DNA of 64,000 nt from positions 1 to 64,000 of the forward strand of contig NZ_RQUX01000001.1 in assembly GCF_003992115.1 (NCBI RefSeq), in the 5' to 3' direction. Each line of letters begins with the position of its first letter. Within the stretch, counting starts at the first letter, position 1. Source of the DNA: Veillonella ratti. Lineage in GTDB: Bacteria > Bacillota > Negativicutes > Veillonellales > Veillonellaceae. Under the pieces are notes generated by a model. That model was not told where the DNA came from. It saw only the letters and a program-made list of their open reading frames with translations, and made no database searches. The position numbers and the translations under genes are program-made. This document shows, one piece after another, positions 35,937-44,879 of the stretch.

Positions 35937-37763
35937 TTATCCCCTCCGCTCTTTGGCATATGATAGAATCAAGCCGGTGGCCACCGCATTACGTGCCCCT
36001 TCGGTGCCGCGCACATTGCCGCGCCCGGCTACCAAATTATAATGAGACAACGCATCCGTTACGAGCTGCGGCACTTCAAAGTCCAAAGCCGAACCGCCTA
36101 CAATAACTACGAAAGGAATATCACGCACATTGTGCGTTGGGCTTACAGCCCGTAAGGCTCGCAGGGAATTGGTTACAAAAACACGTTCCTTCGCAGTTTG
36201 ACGAACAATCTTGATTTTTTCCATTGATTGATCCCCTTCGATAGGTACGAGTCCTTCGTCGGTTACAATTACCGTCTTGGCGAATAAATCGGCCGGTAAC
36301 GGATCTTTAAAAAACTGCACATTGCCGTCTTCATGGCGGATATGATACACACTGATTACTTTGGCTAATGGGAATTTCTTAATGCTTTCAGCTAAATGGA
36401 TATCTTCCAGTCCCAATTCAGAGTTAATCAACATTGTTACCATATTGCCGGCTCCGGCTAAGTGAATAGCCGTAACCCGTCCGTCAGGTGACATAATCGA
36501 AGCATCGGTAGAGCCTGCCCCGAGGTCCAGAATTGCCAACGGCGTTTCCGTACCCGGTGTAGTCAAAGCCCCGAGAATAGCCGATTCAGCTTCCTGACCG
36601 CCGATTTCTACAGGGATTTTAAGCTCCCGTTCTACTTCTTTGGCAATAATTTCCATCTGTAAATGGTCCGATTTAACCATAGAGGCAATGCCCACGGCCT
36701 GTTCCATAGAGAACTCACCGGCAAGGCCGCCTTTCACATTAATCGGTACTGATGTATCTACTGCCAGTAAATCTTCAATAAAAACATCATTTGGTGATTT
36801 ATTGGTTAAGTCCGCCATAGTCTGACGAACTCGTTCCAGCATACCGCCCACATTCGTGCCCGCTTCACCGCATACATTGTCGATGTGGGACACTTGTCCA
36901 AGGGTAGCCATAATCTGTTCGGCACCTGCTGAAATATCGATGGATACGGTACGTCCGTCACCGGATGCCACAATGGAACCGGCAGGGATTACACGTTCTT
37001 TGACATCCCCGGCAGGGGTTTTAATAACCACCGCCGAACGATTGCCGATAAGCGCTCTGGCGATAGGTACTATGTTCTTGGTCTCATCCGCTGTCAAGTT
37101 GAAAACTGTAGCAATACCGTAAGGATTAGACAATTGGGAAATTACTTTACCCGGTTCTACTACTTCCACTGCAGCCAACATACCAAGCGGTACTTTATCG
37201 ACATAGGCTACTTCATCAATAATCGGAATCGGCTGTTGCAAACGGTTGGCTACGAGCACGCCGTCATCGGCCTGCAAGATAGCTCCTTTGATGCGATAGC
37301 CTTTTGTTACATACGCATTAATCAATTCGGCTACAAGCTGAAAATCTATTTCTTTCGGTACGACTACGATATAGTCATCCGACATAGGCTTATCCAGCAA
37401 TTGTAGGATATGAGCCGTATAGCCCACACCGATACCAAGACCGCCCGGAGTTTTCGGATTATGCCCAATCATGGTTGATTCGGTAATAATCGTTTCTGTA
37501 ATCGTCTCCATCGCCACATCGCCAATAACCGGGGTAGCTTCATTGATACGAATTAAATCGATGTCCTTAAGGGACAGGCCCGTTTTGGCAACCAGTTGAC
37601 GAAGCGATTCAAAGAGTCCTTGAATATTATCCTTAGTTCCTTTGATCCCGGTCGTATTGGCAATCGCCGATCCGAGAAAACGAACTTCACCGGACTCGTG
37701 GATTTCCGCTAACGCTGATTCTGTTGTGGAATTACCTATATCAATACCAACGACTCGCTTCAT
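35937..37763 (-). CDS. pduG: Diol dehydratase reactivase large subunit PduG
   Basis: A 608-residue ASKHA-fold ATPase (MKRVVGIDIGNSTTESALAE, LAILDLGAGSTDASIM, FVVIVGGSALDFE) of the DdrA/PduG family. It drives ATP-dependent release of inactive cobalamin from the dehydratase. The start was set at the ATG at 37763, 8 nt after TAGGAG; an upstream in-frame TTG is less likely. Confidence 0.93.
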   Translation of the reverse strand: MKRVVGIDIGNSTTESALAEIHESGEVRFLGSAIANTTGIKGTKDNIQGLFESLRQLVAKTGLSLKDIDLIRINEATPVIGDVAMETITETIITESTMIGHNPKTPGGLGIGVGYTAHILQLLDKPMSDDYIVVVPKEIDFQLVAELINAYVTKGYRIKGAILQADDGVLVANRLQQPIPIIDEVAYVDKVPLGMLAAVEVVEPGKVISQLSNPYGIATVFNLTADETKNIVPIARALIGNRSAVVIKTPAGDVKERVIPAGSIVASGDGRTVSIDISAGAEQIMATLGQVSHIDNVCGEAGTNVGGMLERVRQTMADLTNKSPNDVFIEDLLAVDTSVPINVKGGLAGEFSMEQAVGIASMVKSDHLQMEIIAKEVERELKIPVEIGGQEAESAILGALTTPGTETPLAILDLGAGSTDASIMSPDGRVTAIHLAGAGNMVTMLINSELGLEDIHLAESIKKFPLAKVISVYHIRHEDGNVQFFKDPLPADLFAKTVIVTDEGLVPIEGDQSMEKIKIVRQTAKERVFVTNSLRALRAVSPTHNVRDIPFVVIVGGSALDFEVPQLVTDALSHYNLVAGRGNVRGTEGARNAVATGLILSYAKERRG

Positions 37764-37781
37764 ACACAAAACTCCTAACTC

Positions 37782-38297
37782 TTAGTTATCACCTTTCAAT
37801 TTCTTACGTTTTTCATAGTTTTCAGCCGCTTCACGAACGAATTCAGCGCAAATTACAGCACCGTATTCTTTTTCAAGTTCATCAGCCATAGCCAATAATT
37901 CCTGTTTGGAGGAACGGTATGGACGAAGGGCATTGTACATTTCCAATAAGCGTTTATCGCCTACTTTAGTCATTTCAGCAGCGCGGGAGAAGTTGTATTC
38001 AATCTGATCGCGACCGCCGGCTTTAGCGATTTGACCTTGTGCTTTTAAGATTTCAGGGCTGATACGCATATCATCCATAGAAACCTGACCGCTCATAACG
38101 GCATCCAAGGTAATATCATCTAAGGAACGATTGCCTACTTTGATCCATTCAGGATGTTTTTTAGCAATTGGGTAATCCGCTACCGTAGCAACGCGTTCAG
38201 TTGTGCTTGACTGAGCTACTGCACTTACCGGAGAAGGGGTTCCCTTTTGCATATCTTCTAAAATTTTGCGAATCATCGCTTCCATATCTTGACTCAT
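37782..38297 (-). CDS. pduE: Propanediol dehydratase small subunit PduE
   Basis: A 171-residue small subunit of B12-dependent diol dehydratase (DYPIAKKHPEWIKVGNRSLDDITLDAV, here given by its key part HPEWIKVG). The first 18 residues (SQDMEAMIRKILEDMQKG) form a helix resembling encapsulation peptides. AAGGAGG lies upstream, 11 nt after pduD. Confidence 0.93.
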   Translation of the reverse strand: MSQDMEAMIRKILEDMQKGTPSPVSAVAQSSTTERVATVADYPIAKKHPEWIKVGNRSLDDITLDAVMSGQVSMDDMRISPEILKAQGQIAKAGGRDQIEYNFSRAAEMTKVGDKRLLEMYNALRPYRSSKQELLAMADELEKEYGAVICAEFVREAAENYEKRKKLKGDN

Positions 38298-38307
38298 AAA
38301 GGCCTCC

Positions 38308-38991
38308 TTATAGGCTTACGCGGCATTCATCAGCCGGTTTACCTTTAACCACTCGTTTTGTTTCCTTAATGTGTAAAAGGGCTGACAACGCTTGATATTT
38401 AGGGCGTGCCATTTGATCGTTAAGCGTAGCTACCGGATTAGGGGATTCTCCCTTAGCGTATTTAGCTGCGTTTTTGCCGATGGCGCGGTATACTTCTTCC
38501 GTAAGCAATGGTGCTTGTGGGAATAATTCCAAGTTGGATAATGGTTGTAAATCACGTTGGTGAATTACCGTAGTACCCTTGGATTGAATACCGATGCAAA
38601 CGCCGGAACCGGATAAACGGTCGCCTTCAACAGCTACAGCTGCTACGTCGGATGAACGATATACACGAACTACACGAGCTTTTAAGCCTTCTTCTTCAAT
38701 ACCGGCAACGAGTTGACGGATTACATTGCGATGTGGTACGCCTACGATAGTAGTGCGTTGGCTGCGACCAAATGCAGGACCTACAGCGATAACCACTTCA
38801 TCAGGCGATGTATGGGCTTCAGCCGGGCCACCGGTCTGAATCCAAGTATCATCTACGTCCTCTTCTTTAGGACGAGCCGGAGCCGCCGTTTCGGAGGAAC
38901 CGGCAAAAGTAACAGGCTTGCTGGCGCTACCCATTTCTTTAAGCACTTCCATAATCAGTGCGCGTAAAACTTGCTCATTAACTTCAGCCAT
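38308..38991 (-). CDS. pduD: Propanediol dehydratase medium subunit PduD
   Basis: A 227-residue medium subunit with the conserved [20 protein letters not shown] and [20 protein letters not shown] segments (each under 20 residues apart in the core). The N-terminal helix ([17 protein letters not shown]) matches the known targeting sequence of Salmonella PduD in type and place. AAGGAGG precedes the ATG. Confidence 0.94.
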   Translation of the reverse strand: MAEVNEQVLRALIMEVLKEMGSASKPVTFAGSSETAAPARPKEEDVDDTWIQTGGPAEAHTSPDEVVIAVGPAFGRSQRTTIVGVPHRNVIRQLVAGIEEEGLKARVVRVYRSSDVAAVAVEGDRLSGSGVCIGIQSKGTTVIHQRDLQPLSNLELFPQAPLLTEEVYRAIGKNAAKYAKGESPNPVATLNDQMARPKYQALSALLHIKETKRVVKGKPADECRVSL

Positions 38992-39003
38992 ATTGATGCC
39001 TCC

Positions 39004-40665
39004 TTAAATATCACGCGGATCGATTGCGTTAGGAATATTTTTAATTACTTCCCAATCTTCGCCTTCCAAACGATAACCTGTGCCTACGCCGGCATAGTCG
39101 TTAGGATTGTTAATTGCTGAAATTACATTGAATTTATCGTCAAAAATAGCGGATGTCTGCAAATAGTCACCGGCAATTTTCTGTTTCAACAAATTAAGAA
39201 CGCTTTGGGCTAAATCATTGAAGCCGCGTTTAGCAAGACCTTTTACAAAGTCAATACCGGTAACGCCGCGATTCATAAGATCGGCAGCTGCTTTGATGTC
39301 GGCTACTTTATCGCGTGGCGGCATATCTTTGGAACCGTTGGCATAAGTAGCAGCTTCTACTTCTTCATCAGTAATAGCCGGTAAGCCGAGTTCAGCAAAT
39401 AAGCCTTGAAGCGCACGAGCTGCTTTATTACGAACAGCTACAACAGCGTCTTCCGTAGCCGGTTTCAAACCGCCGTTAACTTTGAGGTCACGCTGAATAA
39501 TTGTCCAGTCATCATAGTCTTCAGCATCCCAGTTGGAGCCGGCAAACATGTTGTCATAGTTTGGTGTGGAGCTGTAACCGGAGCAGATGAAGTCAGTACC
39601 AGGGCAGAACTGCATGAGTGTACGAGCCGTACGACGTAAGTCGGAATGACTGAATGTCTGGTCATTACTGGATGCACATTCGAGGTCGAGCATAGCTGCG
39701 ATCAAGTTTTCAGCTAAAACGGCACGAATACCGGAAGGTACAGCTGCCGGAATACCGATACAGCTTACGGAACCGTTTTGGATACCCTGTACGCCGGCGC
39801 CTTTAGTGATATAGAGGCAGCGAGTTTCGAGGTATAACATGGATTTACCTTCCGCTTGACCCATCTGAACTTCAGAGCCTGTACCGGAAGTAAAACGCAT
39901 TTTCAAACCACGGGAAGCATAAGCGGATGCTAAGAATGCTTTCGACCATGGAGTGTCATCACCATCGGTGAATACATCTTCAGTACCGTATACGGAAATT
40001 GTTTCAGCATAAGCTGTGAAACCGCGCATACCGAGTTCCAATTCAGTAGCTTCTTCCAAGGAGCATTGAGTCAATACGCCCGGACGACCGGCTTGGGACC
40101 CTACCAAAATACTGATAGCGTTAAGCGGCGCATAACGAGCAACCGCTACGGTTGTTTCTTCTTCAGCAAAACCGCGAAGTGCGCCTTCAGCCGCATCAGC
40201 AGCGATTTGAACCGGGTTATCGTTAACGTTTGTTACGTGAGCCTGGTTAGCCATGGTGCGACGAGCACGCATTTTCTGCATACATTGCATCATTTCAACA
40301 ACGTTGAAATTACTTACAACTTCAACCATTTTGGCCGGAGTCATGGATTTTGCAAGGCTGGCAATTTCGCTGCGAGGTACGGTTGGTGTCAAAATCATGT
40401 TGGCGATTTTGCGGGAATCCATAGCCATAACTTCTTCAGCACGTTCCAAGCGGATTGCATAATTAGCAATAAATGTATCAATCAAGTCGAAATCTTCACG
40501 ACGTTTGCCGTCAAGTTCTACAATTCGACCGTTTTCAATGCGGATACTAGGTTTAGGATCCTGTGGCGATTCCATGGCTATAAAGCCTTCTTCCACCCAT
40601 TCTTTTACATAACCATCCTGGTTAACAGGGCGTTTGCTTAATACTTCAAAACGTTTTGATCTCAT
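39004..40665 (-). CDS. pduC: Propanediol dehydratase large subunit PduC
   Basis: A 553-residue catalytic subunit of adenosylcobalamin-dependent diol dehydratase, which turns 1,2-propanediol into propionaldehyde. It is full length, begins MRSKRFEVLSKRPVNQDG, and contains the family segments TSGTGSEVQMG, LECASSNDQTFSHSD and YSSTPNYDNMFAGSN. A glycerol substrate (3-hydroxypropionaldehyde formation) is possible for this family, but the FucO link favours propanediol. Confidence 0.95.
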   Translation of the reverse strand: MRSKRFEVLSKRPVNQDGYVKEWVEEGFIAMESPQDPKPSIRIENGRIVELDGKRREDFDLIDTFIANYAIRLERAEEVMAMDSRKIANMILTPTVPRSEIASLAKSMTPAKMVEVVSNFNVVEMMQCMQKMRARRTMANQAHVTNVNDNPVQIAADAAEGALRGFAEEETTVAVARYAPLNAISILVGSQAGRPGVLTQCSLEEATELELGMRGFTAYAETISVYGTEDVFTDGDDTPWSKAFLASAYASRGLKMRFTSGTGSEVQMGQAEGKSMLYLETRCLYITKGAGVQGIQNGSVSCIGIPAAVPSGIRAVLAENLIAAMLDLECASSNDQTFSHSDLRRTARTLMQFCPGTDFICSGYSSTPNYDNMFAGSNWDAEDYDDWTIIQRDLKVNGGLKPATEDAVVAVRNKAARALQGLFAELGLPAITDEEVEAATYANGSKDMPPRDKVADIKAAADLMNRGVTGIDFVKGLAKRGFNDLAQSVLNLLKQKIAGDYLQTSAIFDDKFNVISAINNPNDYAGVGTGYRLEGEDWEVIKNIPNAIDPRDI

Positions 40666-40690
40666 ATGTCAAGCTTCCTTTCTATCGAAG

Positions 40691-41506
40691 TTAAATGTAA
40701 GAAGGAGCATCATTTTTAGGTTCGCTACCTAAAGTGCCTAATAATTCTTTACCGATTTCGCGAGCTGTAATAACAGCCTGACGAACTGCACCGGAATCAC
40801 CGGAGATCTGTAAAATTACTTCGTTGGAGAAGCTTGTGCCGTTTGCAGGAGATGCATAGCCGATAACGTCTACATTAGCTGCTTTTACAGCCACATCAGC
40901 CATTACCACGCCGATAGCTGCCGGAGCACCTACGATAAGGCCGAATGCTTTGCCTTCAGGAGCGCCGAATGCTGTGTTAATAGCATGGCTTGCGCGAGCT
41001 GTATATTGTAATTCGATGTGGCCTGCTTCATTAGCGTATACGTCGCCGAAAGTACGTTCAACTTCTTTAAGCGTTACTTCAACAGCACGTTTTACGTCGG
41101 AAACGTCGTCACCACCGAATACGATTAAGGAACCGTGACCGGCGCCACCTTTAGTGTCGCGCGCCAGTTCGATGCTTACGATTTCAGTGTTGGTAGCTTT
41201 TACTGCTTCATCAGCGGCCATAATGTGAGGGCCTGCCCCGGTACGAGCACCTACAACACCGATTGAACGATATTTTTTTGTTAATTTCATGGCATCCAAT
41301 ACTTGTTGATCCACGTTAGCGATTACTAAACCGATAGTATCACCAAATTTTGCTGTGCCAATGAATTCTGTTAAACTGCAACTGTTCGCCATAATTTGTT
41401 CCGCTCCTTTGCTTTCACTTTGATTCGGGGTGGCTGCCGATAAATTATCGGCTTTTTGTAAAACGCGTTTCAAAATCTCATCAACCATTTGATCCGTATT
41501 ACTCAT
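40691..41506 (-). CDS. pduB: BMC tandem-domain shell protein PduB (with internal start for PduB')
   Basis: A 271-residue trimeric shell protein with two BMC domains (EFIGTAKFGDTIGLVIANVD; GKAFGLIVGAPAAIGVVMAD). An N-terminal helix (MVDEILKRVLQKADN) precedes the first domain. An internal ATG at 41392 (MANSCSLTEF) has its own AAAGGAG 11 nt upstream and would give a form 38 residues shorter, as Salmonella makes PduB and PduB'. The first start overlaps the pduA stop as TAATG. Confidence 0.93.
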   Translation of the reverse strand: MSNTDQMVDEILKRVLQKADNLSAATPNQSESKGAEQIMANSCSLTEFIGTAKFGDTIGLVIANVDQQVLDAMKLTKKYRSIGVVGARTGAGPHIMAADEAVKATNTEIVSIELARDTKGGAGHGSLIVFGGDDVSDVKRAVEVTLKEVERTFGDVYANEAGHIELQYTARASHAINTAFGAPEGKAFGLIVGAPAAIGVVMADVAVKAANVDVIGYASPANGTSFSNEVILQISGDSGAVRQAVITAREIGKELLGTLGSEPKNDAPSYI

Positions 41507-41793
41507 TAAGCTTCACCTTTTTCCTTTAAGATAACGCTTTCCACATCTTTGTGAGGCCGTGGAATTACATGCGTCGAGACAACTTGCCCTACTCGTTCGG
41601 CAGCTGCTGCACCGGCATCAACGGATGCTTTAACGGCACCTACATCACCTCGTACCATAACGGTTACGAGACCGGAACCGATTTTTTCAGTTCCCACGAG
41701 GGCTACATTGGCGGCCTTTACCATGGCATCGGCAGCTTCAATAGCGCCGACCAAGCCTTTAGTTTCAACCATACCTAGTGCTTCTTGCGACAT
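41506..41793 (-). CDS. pduA: BMC shell hexamer PduA, first gene of the pdu operon
   Basis: A 95-residue BMC-domain protein forming facet hexamers whose pores admit propanediol. It differs from PduJ here mainly in the first residues and the EKGEA end. The start at 41793 (MSQEALG) lies about 8 nt after AGGAG; an in-frame ATG three codons earlier is too near that site. It is the promoter-proximal gene of the 20-gene leftward operon. Confidence 0.92.
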   Translation of the reverse strand: MSQEALGMVETKGLVGAIEAADAMVKAANVALVGTEKIGSGLVTVMVRGDVGAVKASVDAGAAAAERVGQVVSTHVIPRPHKDVESVILKEKGEA

Positions 41794-42105
41794 ACAATTC
41801 ATCTCCTATCTTGGGCGCACATAAAATAAAAAAATAAAAATTCAAATATTCACCACATTTTGCAGTATTGTGTATACGATTATTATACAAAATAACAGTA
41901 TTCCATTTTTTAACACATTTTTGCTAAATTTGAATTTTTTGTTCTACTTTTAACAATTTTTTGTTATAATTGGTATAACGATTAATCATAAAACCTCAGT
42001 AAGTTCTGTGTTTATCATGAGTTTTAGTTATTTGTTGTATTACTATTTTTTAATCCTTTTGTTTTGTACGCCCATACAAACAGAAAAGAGAGAGGGGTGG
42101 CAACG
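41794..42105. promoter_or_regulatory. Divergent pduA/pocR control region
   Basis: A very AT-rich 312-bp region with no ORF. On the minus strand TATAAT at 41886-41881 could be the pduA -10 box, though no good -35 precedes it, which suits an activator-dependent promoter. On the plus strand TATAAT at 41965-41970 lies in the hyphenated palindrome GTTATA-ATTGG-TATAAC (41963-41979), a possible regulator site for pocR. Confidence 0.45.
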
Positions 42106-42993
42106 ATGCCAACCGGTAATTTTAAGACAGAAACAACCATGATTAATGAGATCATGCGTGATTTTACAAACATTACGGAACTAGCAGCCGTATATGTAGA
42201 TTTGCGCGGTCGTGTGCTTTCGTGCAAATACAACTTTAGTAATTTTTGCAAGTATATTCGCAGTCATCCTACATTGTCGCGTCTTTGCGCCTATTGCGAC
42301 GCCTATGGCGGCCTCGAAGCATCCAAAGGACATTGCCCGTCTGCTTATCGCTGTCACGCAGGTATTGTAGACTTTTCTGTGCCCGTAATTCATGAAGGTC
42401 ATTTACTGGGCTTTATTTGTGCCGGCCAAACAGCCGTAACGGATCCGCAATTACCGCAAATTGCAGCTCGCAGTGATTGGCAAAACGACACAACGGCCAA
42501 AATGTATTACCGTCAATTGCCTATTTATTCTACGGAAGAAATAAATAGTGCCTCTAAGGTATTAAACCTTATGGCCGGCCATTACTTCCCGGATATTTTA
42601 AACACCAGCCTGGACATACCGGAATTACAAAGCAGTAAATCCGATGTGCAGCATCATATGAAAACGTCGTATCGTCCTGAAATTAAAAGGGCTCTTGTTT
42701 ATATCGACAAACATTTAAACAACAACCCTTCATTACGGGATATTGCCTCTCACGTTTACTTAAGTGAATCTTATTTGTCCAAAATCTTTAAACAAGAAAC
42801 GGGCATGTCCCTCGTGCAATATATTAATGAACGCAAATTGGAACAGGCCAAATTGATGCTTCGCGGTTCCGACTCATCTATCGAATCCATTGCGCGTAAT
42901 CTGGGCTATAATCGAACCAGCTACTTCTGCAAGGTTTTCAAAGAAGCTACTGCGGAAACACCGCATTCCTATCGTCGTAAATACAGATTTTAA
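42106..42993 (+). CDS. pocR: PocR-type AraC-family activator of the pdu operon
   Basis: A 295-residue regulator with an N-terminal PocR sensory domain rich in conserved cysteines (RLCAYCDAYGG, GHCPSAYRCHAG) and a C-terminal AraC DNA-binding domain with both helix-turn-helix units (LRDIASHVYLSESYLSKIFK; SIESIARNLGYNRTSYFCKVFK). PocR activates pdu genes in response to 1,2-propanediol. It is divergent from pduA. The start at 42106 follows GAGGGGTGG; the longer reading from a TTG at 42064 was rejected. Confidence 0.9.
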   Translation: MPTGNFKTETTMINEIMRDFTNITELAAVYVDLRGRVLSCKYNFSNFCKYIRSHPTLSRLCAYCDAYGGLEASKGHCPSAYRCHAGIVDFSVPVIHEGHLLGFICAGQTAVTDPQLPQIAARSDWQNDTTAKMYYRQLPIYSTEEINSASKVLNLMAGHYFPDILNTSLDIPELQSSKSDVQHHMKTSYRPEIKRALVYIDKHLNNNPSLRDIASHVYLSESYLSKIFKQETGMSLVQYINERKLEQAKLMLRGSDSSIESIARNLGYNRTSYFCKVFKEATAETPHSYRRKYRF

Positions 42994-43064
42994 AAATAGC
43001 TTTATAGCCAAAAGATTTTGCAAGAATTTCTAAACATTCTCAGCAAAATATATCCGCAAATATG

Positions 43065-43107
43065 AAAGCAGTATTTAACTCACAATTGAATTAAATACTG
43101 CTTTTTT
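43065..43107 (+). terminator. Terminator after pocR
   Basis: AAAGCAGTATTTAA pairs with TTAAATACTGCTTT and is followed by a T-run. It separates pocR from the M20 hydrolase gene. Confidence 0.8.
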
Positions 43108-43152
43108 GCTAACTATAAACCATTATTCAATTTATAATTTCTGGAGGCACCC

Positions 43153-44388
43153 ATGATTAATAAAGAACGCCTATTAGCAAATCTCAACGCCATGCAAACT
43201 ATAAGCACCATCGAAGGTGTACCGGGGATCAATCGTATTGCCTTTACTGATGAAGATTGGCAGGGACGGAACTATCTCATAAAACAGCTGAAAGAGCTTG
43301 GTCTAAGCTTACGCATCGATGACTTCGGCAATGTCATCGGCCGTTACGAAGGTTATAATCCCAACGCCCCGGCCATCATGATGGGGTCGCATACCGACAG
43401 CGTGCCCCAAGGCGGTAACTACGACGGTCTTGCCGGTATCGTGGCAGCCCTGGAAGTTATCTCCGATTTAAAAGAATCAAAAGAAACGCCGGAGCATCCG
43501 CTTGATATTGTCCTCTTCATGTGCGAAGAATCAAGCCGCTTTGGCAGTGCGACCTTGGGAAGCCAGGCTATGCGCGGTCAATTGAGTCGCGAGCGTTTGC
43601 AAACATTGCGCGATAAAAAGGGACTCAGTCTCTATGAAGTACTAAAAGAACGCGGCTTTAATCCGGATACCATTCCTCATGCAAAATTTACTACGCCCCT
43701 AAAAGCCTTTTTAGAACTCCATATCGAGCAAGGCATTGTTCTCGAAAAAACAAATCATACCATAGGTATCGTAACCGGTATTGCTGCGCCCACACGCTAT
43801 AAGGTGCATATTCACGGCACCGCCGGCCATAGCGGTGCCACACCGATGAATCATCGCCACGATGGTCTGTGTGCAGCCGCCGAAATCATCCTCGCTGCGG
43901 AACGAATTGCTCAAAACAGCAAACCTATTCCGGTCGTAGCTACCGTCGGCGTTATCGAAGCTGCACCGGGCGCTATGAACGTAATTCCCGGTGAAGTCAC
44001 CTTAGGTCTCGACATTCGCAGCATTTCCGCCGAAGCCAAAACGCGCGCTACCCAAGACATTCTGCAAGCCATTTCGGAAGTCGGTCACCAACGCGAGATT
44101 CCTATCGACACCACGCTAATCGCCGACGAAATGCCGCTCATGGTCAAAGACTCTATGATTAAAGCCATGGAAACTGTAGCTCAAGCTAAACAGTACAATT
44201 ATATGACTCTCCCCAGCGGTGCCGGCCACGATGCCATGAACTGGGGCGATTACACCGATGTAGGCATGATTTTCATTCCTTGTCGCGCCGGCGTAAGCCA
44301 CAACCCGGCCGAAGCCATCGACATTCAGGATTTAGTAACCGGTACAAAATATTTGAAAGACCTTATCCTCTATTTAGACCAACAGTAA
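43153..44388 (+). CDS. M20-family Zn-dependent amidohydrolase (N-carbamoyl-amino-acid/allantoate hydrolase type)
   Basis: A 411-residue dinuclear metal amidase. Metal and catalytic motifs are visible: GSHTDSVPQGGNYDG, MCEESSRFG, LELHIEQG and SGAGHDAMN. The family includes N-carbamoyl-L-amino acid hydrolases, beta-ureidopropionases and allantoate amidohydrolases; nothing nearby fixes the substrate. GGAGG lies 8 nt before the ATG. A terminator hairpin follows at 44421. Confidence 0.85.
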   Translation: MINKERLLANLNAMQTISTIEGVPGINRIAFTDEDWQGRNYLIKQLKELGLSLRIDDFGNVIGRYEGYNPNAPAIMMGSHTDSVPQGGNYDGLAGIVAALEVISDLKESKETPEHPLDIVLFMCEESSRFGSATLGSQAMRGQLSRERLQTLRDKKGLSLYEVLKERGFNPDTIPHAKFTTPLKAFLELHIEQGIVLEKTNHTIGIVTGIAAPTRYKVHIHGTAGHSGATPMNHRHDGLCAAAEIILAAERIAQNSKPIPVVATVGVIEAAPGAMNVIPGEVTLGLDIRSISAEAKTRATQDILQAISEVGHQREIPIDTTLIADEMPLMVKDSMIKAMETVAQAKQYNYMTLPSGAGHDAMNWGDYTDVGMIFIPCRAGVSHNPAEAIDIQDLVTGTKYLKDLILYLDQQ

Positions 44389-44420
44389 TATACAAAATTT
44401 TCTATACATTTATACATTTT

Positions 44421-44458
44421 GTAGAGTATATAAAAATGTCCTTATATACTCTACTTTT
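44421..44458 (+). terminator. Terminator after the M20 hydrolase gene
   Basis: GTAGAGTATATAA (44421-44433) pairs perfectly with TTATATACTCTAC (44442-44454), followed by TTTTGTTT. Confidence 0.8.
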
Positions 44459-44654
44459 GTTTATTTCATTGTGTTTTTAAGGTAACTACATTTGTTTTTA
44501 TGTGTATAATTAGTTGTATTTTATGCACAAATAAACAACATATAGAATTTATAAGATAATATATTTTATAAGAACGAAGGCACAAACTCTACCATACATC
44601 AGCCTAAATGCATTCTCATGATTTTTGTATACATAGAAATTTACTGAAATTTTA

Positions 44655-44684
44655 TTGTATTTTTACGCAATCACATAGTATAAT
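44655..44684 (+). promoter_or_regulatory. Probable gltS promoter
   Basis: TTGTAT (44655-44660) and TATAAT (44679-44684) with an 18-nt spacer lie about 195 bp upstream of gltS. Between them and the gene is a GGAAGG...CCTTCC inverted repeat (about 44711-44746) in the leader. Positions 44459-44650 hold nothing else that I can identify. Confidence 0.5.
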
Positions 44685-44879
44685 ATTATCAAGTTGAAAT
44701 ATTTATTAAAAGGAAGGGCTTTTTCACTCGTAAAACTCTCCTTCCGTACTCATCATTTTCCAGTTTCATAATACCGGATGCCATCATTATTCCAATTAAT
44801 TCAACTACTACGGTTACCCACCTGTATTATGAAGCCCCTTTTAATAAGGGAGTCAGCTTGCTTAAAGGAGGCGTTGTTT

